Shown here piece after piece: positions 17,674 to 28,999 of a DNA stretch of 64,000 bases. Source of the DNA: Geothrix limicola. Its GTDB lineage: Bacteria; Acidobacteriota; Holophagae; Holophagales; Holophagaceae. The translations under genes were made by a program, and so were the position numbers. Numbering within the stretch: position 1 is the stretch's first letter; every line of letters begins with the position of its first letter. The DNA is taken from the NCBI RefSeq assembly GCF_030268085.1, contig NZ_BSDE01000006.1, positions 186,491 to 250,490 of the forward strand, read 5' to 3'. The notes under the pieces were generated by a model. That model did no database searches. It worked only from the letters and a program-made list of their open reading frames with translations, and was not told the origin of the DNA.

Positions 17674-18300
17674 TTAGGCCTCCTGCTTGATGACGATGTA
17701 CCCACCCTTGGGGCCGGGGACGGCGCCCTTGATGAGCAGCAGGTTGTTCTCGACATCCACCTTCGCGATTTCCAGGTTGCGCACCGTCACCTGGGCGTCG
17801 CCCATGTGGCCGGCCATGCGCATGCCCGGGAAGACGCGGCTGGGGTAGCTGGACTGGCCGATGGAGCCAGGCGCGCGGTGGAACATGGAGCCGTGGGTCG
17901 CGCGGCCGCCAGCGAAGTGGTGCCGCTTGATGACGCCCGCGAAGCCCTTGCCCTTGCTGATGCCAGTGACGTTGACCTTGGTCTTCGCCTCGAAGGCGCT
18001 GGCCAGGACGCTGTCGCCAGGCTTGGCGGCGTCGGAGGCATCCACCTTGATCTCGCGGAGCACGCGCACAGGCGCGACACCCTGCTTCTCGCAGTGGCCC
18101 TTTTCGGCCTTGGAGGCGCGCTTGCCGCCGTTGGGATCCACGAAGCCGATCTGCACGGCCTCGTAGCCGTCCTTGGCGGAGGTCTTGCGCTGCACGACCA
18201 CGCAGGGACCGGCCTGGATGACGGTCACGGGGACGATCTGTCCCTGTTCATTGAAGATCTGGGTCATCCCCAGCTTCTTGCCGATGATTCCTTTGGACAT
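17674..18300 (-). CDS. rplC: Ribosomal protein L3
   Basis: A 208-residue early-assembly protein reaching the peptidyl-transferase centre. It starts [20 protein letters not shown] and includes [20 protein letters not shown]. It is 14 bases after rpsJ. Confidence 0.98.
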   Translation of the reverse strand: MSKGIIGKKLGMTQIFNEQGQIVPVTVIQAGPCVVVQRKTSAKDGYEAVQIGFVDPNGGKRASKAEKGHCEKQGVAPVRVLREIKVDASDAAKPGDSVLASAFEAKTKVNVTGISKGKGFAGVIKRHHFAGGRATHGSMFHRAPGSIGQSSYPSRVFPGMRMAGHMGDAQVTVRNLEIAKVDVENNLLLIKGAVPGPKGGYIVIKQEA

Positions 18301-18314
18301 GTTTTCTCCCCCCT

Positions 18315-18641
18315 CTACCGGTTGCCCTGACGGCTGAAGACCTTGATCTCCACGTCGACGCCAGCAGGCAGGTCGAGACGCATGAGCGTGTCCACGGTGT
18401 TCTGAGTCGGATTCAGGATGTCGAGCAGCCGCTTGTGCGTGCGGATCTCGAACTGGTCCCGGCTCTTCTTGTCCACGTGGGGGGAACGGTTCACGGTGTA
18501 CTTGTTCGTCCGGGTGGGCAAGGGAATCGGTCCCGCCACCTGGGCGCCCGTGCGCTTGGCGGTGTCCACGATCTCACGGGTGCTCTGATCGAGCAGACGG
18601 TGGTCGAAGGCACGCAAACGGATGCGGATGTTGTCTTTCAT
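18315..18641 (-). CDS. rpsJ: Ribosomal protein S10
   Basis: The 108-residue protein works in the 30S head and as NusE in antitermination complexes. I chose the ATG at 18641 ([20 protein letters not shown]), preceded by a GGAG; the longer upstream frame is not family-like. It is the first gene after a candidate promoter, so it heads the S10-spc-alpha run. tuf, often found just upstream, is absent. Confidence 0.97.
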   Translation of the reverse strand: MKDNIRIRLRAFDHRLLDQSTREIVDTAKRTGAQVAGPIPLPTRTNKYTVNRSPHVDKKSRDQFEIRTHKRLLDILNPTQNTVDTLMRLDLPAGVDVEIKVFSRQGNR

Positions 18642-18730
18642 GCTCACTCCATTGGGACGCTGAACGTCCATAGACGTGGGGCGCTGACCGCCCATGTAAA
18701 TCCGTCCCAACGACAGGGACAGGGCTGATC

Positions 18731-18758
18731 AGCATAACAAAAGCCGCTGGAAAATCAA
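18731..18758 (-). promoter_or_regulatory. Sigma70-type promoter of the S10 operon
   Basis: On the minus strand TTGATT (18753-18758) and TATGCT (18731-18736) are separated by 16 bases, about 90 bases upstream of rpsJ. The -35 box lies inside the terminator-like hairpin at 18736-18763. Confidence 0.6.
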
Positions 18759-18763
18759 CGGCT
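18736..18763 (-). terminator. Terminator-like hairpin at the end of the rpsL-rpsG-fusA operon
   Basis: An 8-bp stem with one G-T pair (18742-18749 with 18756-18763) has a six-base loop. On the minus strand it is followed by TTTTGTT. It lies about 210 bases after the fusA stop and overlaps the S10 promoter elements. Confidence 0.5.
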
Positions 18764-18971
18764 ATTTGAGAGAACGCACGACCTCCCGGAGGAGGAAGCG
18801 GTGGATCAGGAGGCCCGGCAACCCGAAGGTTCGAAGAACGGCCTCACCCCGAGAGGGGCTAGAAAAGCAGGTAAAGCAGAAATGACTGGTATTGCTTGCT
18901 GCGAGGACCGGCTTCGCCGGACCGAGCAGCGGGGGTGCGGGGTGTGCGCGCAGCGCGGAACCCCCGCTACG
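18764..18971 (-). other. Spacer after fusA with a REP-like repeat
   Basis: This stretch lies between the fusA stop and the S10 promoter, where tuf sits in many bacteria. It contains a short perfect hairpin (CCGGC-TTC-GCCGG, near 18908) and REP copy B. No frame resembles a protein, and no remnant of tuf is recognisable. Confidence 0.5.
18939..18965 (-). repeat. REP-like palindromic repeat, copy B
   Basis: On the minus strand this runs from GGGGGTTCCGCG to GCGCACACCCC, an imperfect hairpin starting six bases after the fusA stop codon. Its 20 bases at 18946-18965 are identical to copy A. Confidence 0.7.
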
Positions 18972-21080
<2,109 letters not shown>

Positions 21081-21140
21081 GGCGGCCTCCTGAAAGGGTC
21101 AAAACGGAATCGGAGTCGAGAATGCTTCAAAGACCTTCGC

Positions 21141-21171
21141 GGAAGGAGCCGCCCGGTCGGCGGCTCCTTCC
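21141..21171 (-). promoter_or_regulatory. Strong hairpin in the rpsG-fusA gap
   Basis: A perfect 13-bp stem (21141-21153 with 21159-21171) and five-base loop occupy the 105-base gap between rpsG and fusA. There is no T-run on the minus strand, so it is not a standard terminator. It could be an RNA-processing, attenuation or autoregulatory structure. Confidence 0.55.
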
Positions 21172-21185
21172 GGTCAGATGAACTG

Positions 21186-21659
<474 letters not shown>

Positions 21660-21668
21660 TTACCTCCC

Positions 21669-22067
21669 CTACTTCTTCTTGGCGGGCGCAGCGCCAGCCT
21701 TGGGGCGCTTGGCGCCGTACTTGGAACGGGACTGGTTGCGGCCCGCGACGCCGGTGGCGTCCAGGGTGCCGCGCACCACGTGATAGCGCACGCCCGGCAG
21801 ATCCTTCACACGGCCGCCGCGGATGAGCACGATGCTGTGCTCCTGCAGGTTGTGGCCGACGCCCGGGATGTAGGTCGTGCACTCGATGCCGTTGGTGAGG
21901 CGCACGCGGGCCACCTTGCGGAGGGCCGAGTTCGGCTTCTTCGGCGTGGTGGTGAACACGCGGGTGCACACGCCGCGCTTCTGCGGGCAGGCGTCGAGCG
22001 CGGGGCTCTTGGTCTTGTTCTGGAACGTCTTCCGCCCGTGGCGGATCAGCTGATTGATGGTAGGCAC
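21669..22067 (-). CDS. rpsL: Ribosomal protein S12 (GTG start)
   Basis: A 132-residue decoding-centre protein. The start is GTG at 22067, with GGAGG five bases upstream, giving [12 protein letters not shown] directly after it; no ATG in frame preserves this N-terminus. The streptomycin-related segments [15 protein letters not shown] and [13 protein letters not shown] carry the usual wild-type lysines. It is the first gene of the rpsL-rpsG-fusA operon. Confidence 0.97.
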   Translation of the reverse strand: MPTINQLIRHGRKTFQNKTKSPALDACPQKRGVCTRVFTTTPKKPNSALRKVARVRLTNGIECTTYIPGVGHNLQEHSIVLIRGGRVKDLPGVRYHVVRGTLDATGVAGRNQSRSKYGAKRPKAGAAPAKKK

Positions 22068-22185
22068 ACCATCCTCCAAGGAAGGCGCCGGTGGATCCGG
22101 GCCTGGGCCCGAGAGGTTCCGTCGAGGCTTCGGGGAACATCGGACAGATGAAAACCTTCTCCGACCCACAGGGCCGGAACCATCT

Positions 22186-22213
22186 AGGCTATCGGAATGA
22201 CCCTGAAAGTCAA
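22186..22213 (-). promoter_or_regulatory. Sigma70-type promoter of the rpsL operon
   Basis: TTGACT (22208-22213) and TAGCCT (22186-22191) on the minus strand are spaced by 16 bases, about 120 bases before the rpsL start. The position suits a leader for the rpsL-rpsG-fusA operon. Confidence 0.5.
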
Positions 22214-22263
22214 CGCATCAAGTGCGAATTGAAGCGGAGGTCACGCCGCGCTCACCCGGCGCC

Positions 22264-22536
22264 TCACCCAGCAATGGGACATCCGCAGCCGCCGGCCGCG
22301 CAGCCGTGCCCGCCCTTGGGTGCCTCGGTCTTGGAAGACGCGGCCGCCGCGGGTTCGGAAGCCGCGCCCTTGTACCAGCCGCCGCCCGTCAGCGCGAAGG
22401 CGGACACGGAGACCTGGCGCTTCATGCCCTCGCCGGCGCCGCAGGCCGCGCAGGCGTGCGCCAGGGGCGCCGACAGGCTCTCCAGCTTCTCTTCAGACTG
22501 GCCGCAAGCTTCACAACGGTACTCGTAGAGGGGCAT
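22264..22536 (-). CDS. FmdB-family zinc-ribbon protein
   Basis: The 90-residue protein starts MPLYEYRCEACGQSEEKLES, the FmdB/CxxC-type zinc ribbon, and has a second pair CAAC that completes the Cys4 site. A low-complexity Ala-rich linker follows, then a Cys- and Gly-rich tail (GCAAGGCGC). FmdB-type proteins are often called putative regulators, but the function is not established. It diverges from rfaE2 with 55 bases between. Confidence 0.8.
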   Translation of the reverse strand: MPLYEYRCEACGQSEEKLESLSAPLAHACAACGAGEGMKRQVSVSAFALTGGGWYKGAASEPAAAASSKTEAPKGGHGCAAGGCGCPIAG

Positions 22537-22591
22537 GGCAGACTTCTCCTGGGAATCGTCCCCGAACCGATGATTTTATCCAGGTCCTTCG

Positions 22592-23080
22592 ATGCCGTCA
22601 CCGACCCGTTTCTTCCAAAGCCCTGAAGCTTTTCTCGCGGCCGTTCCCCGCCCGCGGGTCCTCTGCTTCACCAATGGCTGCTTCGACCTGATCCATCCCG
22701 GGCACGTGCAGTACCTGGCCGATGCCCGCGCCCTCGGCGATTTCCTCGTGGTTGGCCTCAACAGCGACGCTTCGGTGGCCCGCCTCAAGGGCCCCTCGCG
22801 GCCACTCCAGGACGAGGCGGCCCGGGCCGCCATCTTGCTGGGTCTGCGAAGCGTGGATGCCGTCGTGCGCTTCGACGAGGACACGCCCTTCGAACTCATC
22901 AGCGCCCTCCAGCCCGATGTGCTGGTGAAGGGCGGCGACTACACACCGGAAACCGTGGTGGGACGCGACCTCGTGGAAGCCCGCGGCGGCAGGCTCGTCC
23001 TCATCCCCTTCCTGCCCGGCCACAGCACCTCGCGCATCGAAGCGCGAATCCGCAGCGGGCGCGGCGTCACGCTGGAATAG
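22592..23080 (+). CDS. rfaE2: D-glycero-beta-D-manno-heptose 1-phosphate adenylyltransferase
   Basis: The 162-residue enzyme makes ADP-heptose for the LPS inner core. The cytidylyltransferase fold is marked by [17 protein letters not shown] (HxGH), VGLNSDASV near residue 50, and the C-terminal block KGGDYTPE with STSRIEARI. It is the stand-alone adenylyltransferase, not fused to the kinase half as in HldE, so a separate heptose kinase should exist elsewhere. It also supports a Gram-negative envelope. Confidence 0.93.
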   Translation: MPSPTRFFQSPEAFLAAVPRPRVLCFTNGCFDLIHPGHVQYLADARALGDFLVVGLNSDASVARLKGPSRPLQDEAARAAILLGLRSVDAVVRFDEDTPFELISALQPDVLVKGGDYTPETVVGRDLVEARGGRLVLIPFLPGHSTSRIEARIRSGRGVTLE

Positions 23081-23179
23081 CAGGGGAGCTAGACCCTTTG
23101 GATGACGCGGCGATGACGGGAATTCGCTAGCCTGGGCTGGGCTTGCTGTTCCATGAGCCCCGCTTTCTTCGGAGGTCCC

Positions 23180-23755
23180 ATGCGTATCGCACTCGCCATC
23201 ACCCTCGCCCTCACGGGCGCGGTCCTTCCCGCCCAGGACATCACGGGCGGCCTGCACACCGGCCTGTCCCTGCCCGTCGGCGATCTGAAGGACAAGACGG
23301 ATTTCGGCACCAACCAGTTCTTCGGCGCCCACATCGGCGGCCACCTGGACTTCAACATCACCTCCCACCACGAAGTCCGGGGCCAGCTGACCTACCACAA
23401 CCTGCCGGGCTCCGGCTGGGGCGGCCCCGACGACGTCAAGAACGACATCAAGATCCTGCAGATCGGCGCCGACTGGGTCTACCACTTCCAAAGCCCGAAC
23501 ATGGGCTGGTACACCATCGCCGGTGCGTCGCTGAACAGCGTCAAGGACGACTACAGCGCGAACAGCTTCAGCGGCAGCAGCTCCCAGAGCGGCAAGCTGG
23601 GCGTGCGCGGCGGGGGCGGCTTCACCTTCAACCGCACCTTCTCACTGGAAGGCACCCTGAACCAGGTCTTCGTGGACAAGCACGGCAGTGACGGCCTCGG
23701 CTTCGACACGGCCACCTGGGCCCAGGTGAGCGCGGTGTTCCGCTTCGGCCGATAA
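23180..23755 (+). CDS. Predicted outer-membrane beta-barrel protein
   Basis: The 191-residue protein has a signal peptide (MRIALAITLALTGAVLPAQ) and then alternating amphipathic strands rich in Gly, Tyr and Phe, ending in FRFGR with an aromatic residue close to the terminus, as in small outer-membrane barrels. GGAGG lies four bases before the ATG at 23180. It stands alone, followed by a bidirectional terminator. The substrate or role is unknown. Confidence 0.7.
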   Translation: MRIALAITLALTGAVLPAQDITGGLHTGLSLPVGDLKDKTDFGTNQFFGAHIGGHLDFNITSHHEVRGQLTYHNLPGSGWGGPDDVKNDIKILQIGADWVYHFQSPNMGWYTIAGASLNSVKDDYSANSFSGSSSQSGKLGVRGGGGFTFNRTFSLEGTLNQVFVDKHGSDGLGFDTATWAQVSAVFRFGR

Positions 23756-23769
23756 GGCCTGCTTCACCC

Positions 23770-23803
23770 ATGAAAACGGGCCGCGAACGCGGCCCGTTTT
23801 CAT
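23770..23803. terminator. Bidirectional intrinsic terminator
   Basis: A perfect 16-bp stem (23770-23785 with 23788-23803) has a two-base loop and A/T runs (AAAA and TTTT) at its base. It lies between the barrel gene and the converging glutamine synthetase gene and can serve both. Confidence 0.85.
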
Positions 23804-23817
23804 GCAACAGGAAAAGA

Positions 23818-25977
23818 CTAGAGCAGGGGAGACAGCAGCTGCCAGTACTTGGGCAGGGGCCAGAGGTCGGCGTCGCAGGCCTCTTCGAGGCGGTCCAGCA
23901 CTTCGCGGAGCGCGTGCTTGGACTCGTTCACCTGGTTGCCGAAGGCCTCCGTGCGGGCGTGGTTGTCCTCCATGGCCTCGGCGGCGAGGAGAGCCTCCTT
24001 CATCGCAGCCAGGCGCACCTGCGCTTCGCCGGCCAGGGTGGCCTGGGCCTGCAGCGCGGCCTTCAGGGGCTCGGGCACAGTCACGCCGGCGGCGGCCAGC
24101 TTGGCCAGGCTGTTGGCGCGGGCGCCGAGATCCGCCGTGATGGAGGGCAGGATCTGGGTTTCCGCCATCTGGCGCAGCACCTGGGTCTCGATGGCGATGG
24201 CCTTCTGGTACTGCTCGTGGCGGATGTGGAGGCGGGATTCCAGCTCGCCTTCGGACAGGATGCCCGCCTTCGAGAAGACGGCCTTGGCGGCGGCGCCCTC
24301 CCAGATGTGCAGCGCGGCCACGGTGTCCTTGGCGTGGGGCAGCCCGCGGCGCTCGGCCTCCTGCTTCCACTCATCGGAGTAGCCGTTGCCCTCGAAACGG
24401 ATGGCCTTGGTTTCGATGATGGCCTGACGCACGACGGCCATGACGGCGGCCTTGTGCTCCTTGCCCGACTTGATCTCCGCATCCAGCTTGGCGTTGAGGC
24501 CTTCGAGCGCCTCGGCCACGGCGGCGTTGATCACCGTCAGCGGCAGGGCGATGGGCTGGCTGGAGCCCACGGCGCGGAACTCGAACTTGTTGCCCGTGAA
24601 GGCGAAGGGGCTCGTGCGGTTGCGGTCCGTGGCGTCCTTCTCGATGCGCGGCAGGTTGCCGATGCCCAGATCGAGGATGCGCTGGGTGGAGGCGTCCGCG
24701 GCGTCGCCCTTTTCGATGGCGTCGAGGATGTGGTTCAGCTGGGCGCCGAGGAAGGCCGACATGATGGCGGGCGGCGCCTCGTTCGCGCCGAGGCGGTGGT
24801 CGTTGCCGGCGCTGGCGATGGCGGCGCGCAGCAGGCCGCCGTGGGTGTGGATGGCTTTCAGCGTGGCGCTGAGGAAGTAGAGGAACTGCAGGTTCTCCTC
24901 GGGCGTCTGGCCGGGCTCCAGCAGGTTCTGGCCCTCGTCGGTCGCCAGGCTCCAGTTCACGTGCTTGCCGCTGCCGTTGACGCCGGCGAAGGGCTTCTCG
25001 TGCAGGAGGATGGCGAGGCTGTGGCGCTCGCCCACGGACTTGAGGATCTCCATGAGCAGCTGGTTGTGGTCGCTGGCCAGGTTCGCGGCCTCATAGATGG
25101 GCGCGATCTCGAACTGGTTGGGCGCCACTTCGTTGTGGCGGGTCTTGGCGGGAATGCCCAGCTTGAAGCACTCCAGCTCGACTTCCTGCATGAAGCCGAG
25201 GACGCGCTCCTTGATGCTGCCGAAGTAGTGGTCCTCCAGCTCCTGGCCCTTGGGGGGCTTGGCGCCCTGCAGGGTGCGGTTGGCGAACATGAGGTCGGGG
25301 CGCTGCTGGGCCAGGTCCAGATCCACCGCGAAGTATTCCTGCTCGGGGCCGCACTGGGCCACGACGGCCTCGGCGTTCACGCCGAAGTGCTTGAGGGCGT
25401 CCTTGGCGCGTTCCGACAGCACGCCCATGGAGCGCAGGAGGGGCACCTTGTGGTCCAGCGCCTCGCCGTGGTAGCCCACGAAGGCGGTGGGGATGCAAAG
25501 CGTCTTGCCCAGGGGACCTTCCATCAGGAAGGCCGGGCTGGCGGGATCCCAGGCCGTGTAGCCGCGGGCCTCGAAGGTGGCGCGCAGGCCGCCGCTGGGG
25601 AAGGAACTGGCGTCGGGCTCACCCTGGATGAGCTGGCTGCCGCTGAAGCGCTCGATGACGGTGCCGGGCTCGTCCCAGGTGATGAAGGCGTCATGCTTTT
25701 CGGCGGTGGCGCCGGTCATGGGCAGGAACCAGTGGGTGAAATGGGTGCAACCCTGCTCGAGGGCCCATTCCTTCATGGCGAGCGCCACGCTCCGCGCCAC
25801 TTCGGGGGACAGGGCCTCGCCGCGCTTCAGCGCCTGGCGGTAGGCCTTGTAGACATCTTTCTGCAGCCGTTCGCGCATGGTGCGCTCGCTGAACGTGTTG
25901 CAGCCGAAGTACTGGCTGATCTTGATCTGATCCAGCCGTGAGATGCTGGATGTGTCTGGCGCCTGCGCCTTGGCCAT
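23818..25977 (-). CDS. glnN: Glutamine synthetase, type III
   Basis: The 719-residue cytoplasmic enzyme makes glutamine from glutamate, ammonia and ATP. Length and motifs fit the GSIII family: an N-terminal THWFLPMTGATAEKHDAF block, CGPEQEYFAVD, KTRHNEVAPNQFEIAPIYE and VNGSGKHVNW. An in-frame ATG at 26004 would add nine residues; I chose 25977 because AGGGGGG lies four bases upstream. GSIII is typical of Bacteroidetes, cyanobacteria and some Acidobacteriota. No PII gene is adjacent. Confidence 0.95.
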   Translation of the reverse strand: MAKAQAPDTSSISRLDQIKISQYFGCNTFSERTMRERLQKDVYKAYRQALKRGEALSPEVARSVALAMKEWALEQGCTHFTHWFLPMTGATAEKHDAFITWDEPGTVIERFSGSQLIQGEPDASSFPSGGLRATFEARGYTAWDPASPAFLMEGPLGKTLCIPTAFVGYHGEALDHKVPLLRSMGVLSERAKDALKHFGVNAEAVVAQCGPEQEYFAVDLDLAQQRPDLMFANRTLQGAKPPKGQELEDHYFGSIKERVLGFMQEVELECFKLGIPAKTRHNEVAPNQFEIAPIYEAANLASDHNQLLMEILKSVGERHSLAILLHEKPFAGVNGSGKHVNWSLATDEGQNLLEPGQTPEENLQFLYFLSATLKAIHTHGGLLRAAIASAGNDHRLGANEAPPAIMSAFLGAQLNHILDAIEKGDAADASTQRILDLGIGNLPRIEKDATDRNRTSPFAFTGNKFEFRAVGSSQPIALPLTVINAAVAEALEGLNAKLDAEIKSGKEHKAAVMAVVRQAIIETKAIRFEGNGYSDEWKQEAERRGLPHAKDTVAALHIWEGAAAKAVFSKAGILSEGELESRLHIRHEQYQKAIAIETQVLRQMAETQILPSITADLGARANSLAKLAAAGVTVPEPLKAALQAQATLAGEAQVRLAAMKEALLAAEAMEDNHARTEAFGNQVNESKHALREVLDRLEEACDADLWPLPKYWQLLSPLL

Positions 25978-26107
25978 GAGTCCCCCCTGAGGATGAGAAA
26001 GCATGAATCCAGATACACGAGTGCCGATGTCCGCCCCTGGGGGGCAGCCATCGGATTCCCATGTCCTGGACCCTGTGATCCGTCCCCAGGATAACGCAAA
26101 GCCGCTT

Positions 26108-26284
26108 GTGGCGACAGGATTTGATGCTTGTCAACGGGCCCTTTTCCTTCTCGGAAACCTCCAACGTCACCAGCAAGGCCTGCCGCGGGCCGCGGCCCTG
26201 GCCTGGGAGCGGGCGGCCTTCTGCGAGGTCTTCGATCACCCCGAGCCGGGACAGCGCATCCGCCGCTTTCTGGAGAAGGCATAG
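26108..26284 (+). pseudogene. Possible C-terminal remnant of a crotonase-family gene
   Basis: A frame ending at 26284 codes for a segment resembling the C-terminal helix region of enoyl-CoA hydratases: CQRALFLLGN, then ALAWERAAFCEVF, ending GQRIRRFLEKA. The rest of the crotonase fold, including the oxyanion-hole GG and the catalytic Glu, is missing. It stops three bases before the nadA start, so it could also be a small translated leader ORF. An ATG at 26003 opens the frame further but adds no family-like sequence. Confidence 0.35.
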
Positions 26285-26287
26285 ACT

Positions 26288-27262
26288 ATGAGCATGGATT
26301 TGACCGCCCCCTACGTCCCCGACCTTGAAAGCATTCCCGCCGGCATCGATCTGGTGGCCGAGATCCGGCGCCTCAAAGCCGAACGGAAGGCCGTGCTGCT
26401 CGCCCACTACTACCAGGAGCCCGAGATCCAGGATCTGGCGGACTTCGTGGGCGACAGCCTGCAGCTCAGCCAGCAGGCCGCCAAGGCCGACGCCGATGTC
26501 ATTGCCTTCTGCGGTGTCCATTTCATGGCCGAGACCGCCAAGATCCTCAATCCGACGAAGACCGTCGTCATCCCCGACATGGACGCCGGCTGCAGCCTCG
26601 CGGACCGCTGCCCCGCGGATTATTTCGCCGAGTGGCTGAAGCAGTACCCCGATCACGACGTGGTGAGCTACATCAACTGCTCAGCTGGCGTGAAGGCGCT
26701 GAGCACCGTCATCTGCACCAGCAGCAACGCCGTGCGCGTGGTGGAGAGCCTGCCGAAGGATCGCAAGATCGTCTTCGCCCCCGACCGCCACCTGGGCAAG
26801 TGGGTGATGAAGCAGACGGGCCGGGACATGGTGCTCTTCCCGGGTTTCTGCATCGTGCACGAGCAGTTCACGGCCAAGCGCCTGGCGGCCCTCAAGGCCC
26901 AGCACCCTGAGGCCAAGCTCATCGCCCACCCCGAATGCGACGCCACCGTGAGCCAGTTGGCGGATTTCGTGGGATCCACGGCGGCCCTGCTGAACTACGT
27001 CGCCAAGGACAGCGCCAAGGCCTTCATCGTGGCGACAGAAGCCGGCATCCTCCACCAGATGCACCAGCGGCGCCCCGAGGCCGAGCTCATCCCCGCGCCA
27101 GCCGACAGCGGCTGCAACTGCAGCCTCTGCCCCTACATGAAGCTGAACAGCCTGGAGAAGCTCTACCTGAGCCTGCGCGACCTGAAGCCCGAGATCCGCC
27201 TGGACGAGGCGACGCGGCTGCGGGCCCTCAAGCCCCTGGAGCGCATGCTGGCCCTGGGCTGA
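26288..27262 (+). CDS. nadA: Quinolinate synthase
   Basis: The 324-residue iron-sulfur enzyme condenses iminoaspartate with dihydroxyacetone phosphate in de novo NAD synthesis. It has [20 protein letters not shown] near the N-terminus and three well-spaced cysteines for the [4Fe-4S] cluster, in [19 protein letters not shown] and the C-terminal [17 protein letters not shown] precedes the ATG by eight bases. nadB and nadC are not adjacent. Confidence 0.96.
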   Translation: MSMDLTAPYVPDLESIPAGIDLVAEIRRLKAERKAVLLAHYYQEPEIQDLADFVGDSLQLSQQAAKADADVIAFCGVHFMAETAKILNPTKTVVIPDMDAGCSLADRCPADYFAEWLKQYPDHDVVSYINCSAGVKALSTVICTSSNAVRVVESLPKDRKIVFAPDRHLGKWVMKQTGRDMVLFPGFCIVHEQFTAKRLAALKAQHPEAKLIAHPECDATVSQLADFVGSTAALLNYVAKDSAKAFIVATEAGILHQMHQRRPEAELIPAPADSGCNCSLCPYMKLNSLEKLYLSLRDLKPEIRLDEATRLRALKPLERMLALG

Positions 27263-27319
27263 TCTCCTCTTCCCAGATCGGACGCGGACGTTAAGCTGGC
27301 AGGATCCCTCCGAGCTGCC

Positions 27320-28894
27320 ATGTACCGCCATCGCACGTCCCGATACCGAATCCTGCGTCCGGGCTCCCGCGGCCCTGGCCGATGGCTGCGCCTGGAGCAG
27401 CGGGGCGGCCTGCTGCTGCTGGGCCTGGCCGGCCTGGTGATGGCGGCCCTGCTGGTCATGGCCCCCACCATCTACCGGCGCGAATTCCTCCTCAATTCCA
27501 GCCAGGAATTCATGAACACCCACTGGGCGGACTTCGAGGCCGTCGAGCGGCACTGGAAGAGCCTGCCCATCCTCCAGACCGTCAAGACGGGCGAAGAACC
27601 GGACGTGCGTCGCTTCCTCGCCAACCAGCCCCTGGTGGTGGCCCTCCTGGACCGCTTCGAAGGCCGCCGGCTCTGGCTTCGCCGCGGGGATCGTCTGGTG
27701 CCGCCCGAGGATCCCGCCCTGTCCCAGCTCTACCTCGGCTGGCTCTCCCACGCGGAGATGGCCCAGCGCTTCGAGTGGAACCCCTCCAAGAACCTGGATC
27801 CGGATTACGGCCGCGTCGCCACCATCGTCCTCCTCTCGGATCGCTGGCTCGTCATCAAGCGCTGGAAGCCCGGATCGCCCGAGGTTGAGCAGGAGCTCAA
27901 CCTGGCGGCGAACCCGCCCCTTAGCCTGAGGGTGGGACTGATGCGGGAGGACGACGCAGGGCGCTCGGACCTGCAGGCCCAGGACTGGGGCAAGGCGCCC
28001 CACCTTCAGGCCGATCCGGCCCGCCTGGTGGATTACGGCCTGTCCAGCGTCGTGAAGACCAACGCCTTCGGCGATGGCTGGAACCTCGCGGGCATCGCCT
28101 TCGTGGACCAGGAGAAGGCCTACCGCACCAACCTCAAGCTCCGGATGCGGACTGCCAACGCCATCTCCGTCGTGGTCGGGCTGGCCATCGCGCTGGGGCT
28201 GTGGATGCGCTACCGCTCGCGGAAGCGAGCCATCCTTGATGCGGACCGCCTGGCCGCCATGACCCACAGCCTGAAGACGCCCCTCGCCATCCTGAAGTTC
28301 CGCTGCGACTCCCTGCGCCTGGGCCGGCTCAGTCCGGACCGGGCCGACGAGGAGCTGCTGAAGATCGGCGAAGAGGTGGACCATCTCACCACCCTCATCG
28401 AAAGCAGCCTGCGGGTCATCCGTGGCGGCGGGCCCTCGGGGCCGCGCGGCCAGGCCACCCAGGCCTGGTTCCAGGAAGTGGCCGAGGACCTGCGGCCGGG
28501 CTTCGAACTGGAGAACCGCGACCTGGACCTCCGCCTTGCCGCCGAGGCCGGCCACGCGCCCCTTTCCTCCCTGCGCTCGGCGGTGCTCACCCTCCTGGAA
28601 AACGCCCTAGGCCACGGCCGGGGCCGGGTCACCCTGGAGACCTGGCGGAACCGGCGGCGCTTCTGCATCCAGGTGAGCGACGAAGGCGAGGGCCTGGAGC
28701 CCCACCAGCTCAAGGCCCTGGGCAAGCCCTTCCAGCGCCTGCGTGAAGTGGGCAAGGAGGGCTTCCAGCGGGAGGGGCTGGGCCTCGGCCTGAGCCTGCT
28801 CATCCAGGTGGCCGAACAGGAGGGCTGGGGCCTCAGCTTCGCCTCCGCGCCCGGAGAAGGTTTCTCGGCCCGGCTCGAAATCCCCGCGGCCTAG
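27320..28894 (+). CDS. Membrane sensor histidine kinase
   Basis: The 524-residue protein has TM1 around residues 31-50, an extracytoplasmic domain of about 225 residues with no family I recognise, and TM2 around 276-295. The HisKA H-box is AAMTHSLKTPLAIL (His316). The ATPase domain has LLENALGHGRG (N box), VSDEGEGLEP (G1) and GLGLGLSLL (G2). It is followed by an OmpR-type regulator gene 105 bases downstream, most likely its partner. The signal is unknown. Confidence 0.88.
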   Translation: MYRHRTSRYRILRPGSRGPGRWLRLEQRGGLLLLGLAGLVMAALLVMAPTIYRREFLLNSSQEFMNTHWADFEAVERHWKSLPILQTVKTGEEPDVRRFLANQPLVVALLDRFEGRRLWLRRGDRLVPPEDPALSQLYLGWLSHAEMAQRFEWNPSKNLDPDYGRVATIVLLSDRWLVIKRWKPGSPEVEQELNLAANPPLSLRVGLMREDDAGRSDLQAQDWGKAPHLQADPARLVDYGLSSVVKTNAFGDGWNLAGIAFVDQEKAYRTNLKLRMRTANAISVVVGLAIALGLWMRYRSRKRAILDADRLAAMTHSLKTPLAILKFRCDSLRLGRLSPDRADEELLKIGEEVDHLTTLIESSLRVIRGGGPSGPRGQATQAWFQEVAEDLRPGFELENRDLDLRLAAEAGHAPLSSLRSAVLTLLENALGHGRGRVTLETWRNRRRFCIQVSDEGEGLEPHQLKALGKPFQRLREVGKEGFQREGLGLGLSLLIQVAEQEGWGLSFASAPGEGFSARLEIPAA

Positions 28895-28999
28895 GGCGAT
28901 GACCCCACAGGGCCACGCCGCCTGGAAATAGCCGCGAACCCCGTTCCAGGCTTGGGAACAATTCGAAAAATAATCTTGTATTCCCAAGTTAAGGTCGCC

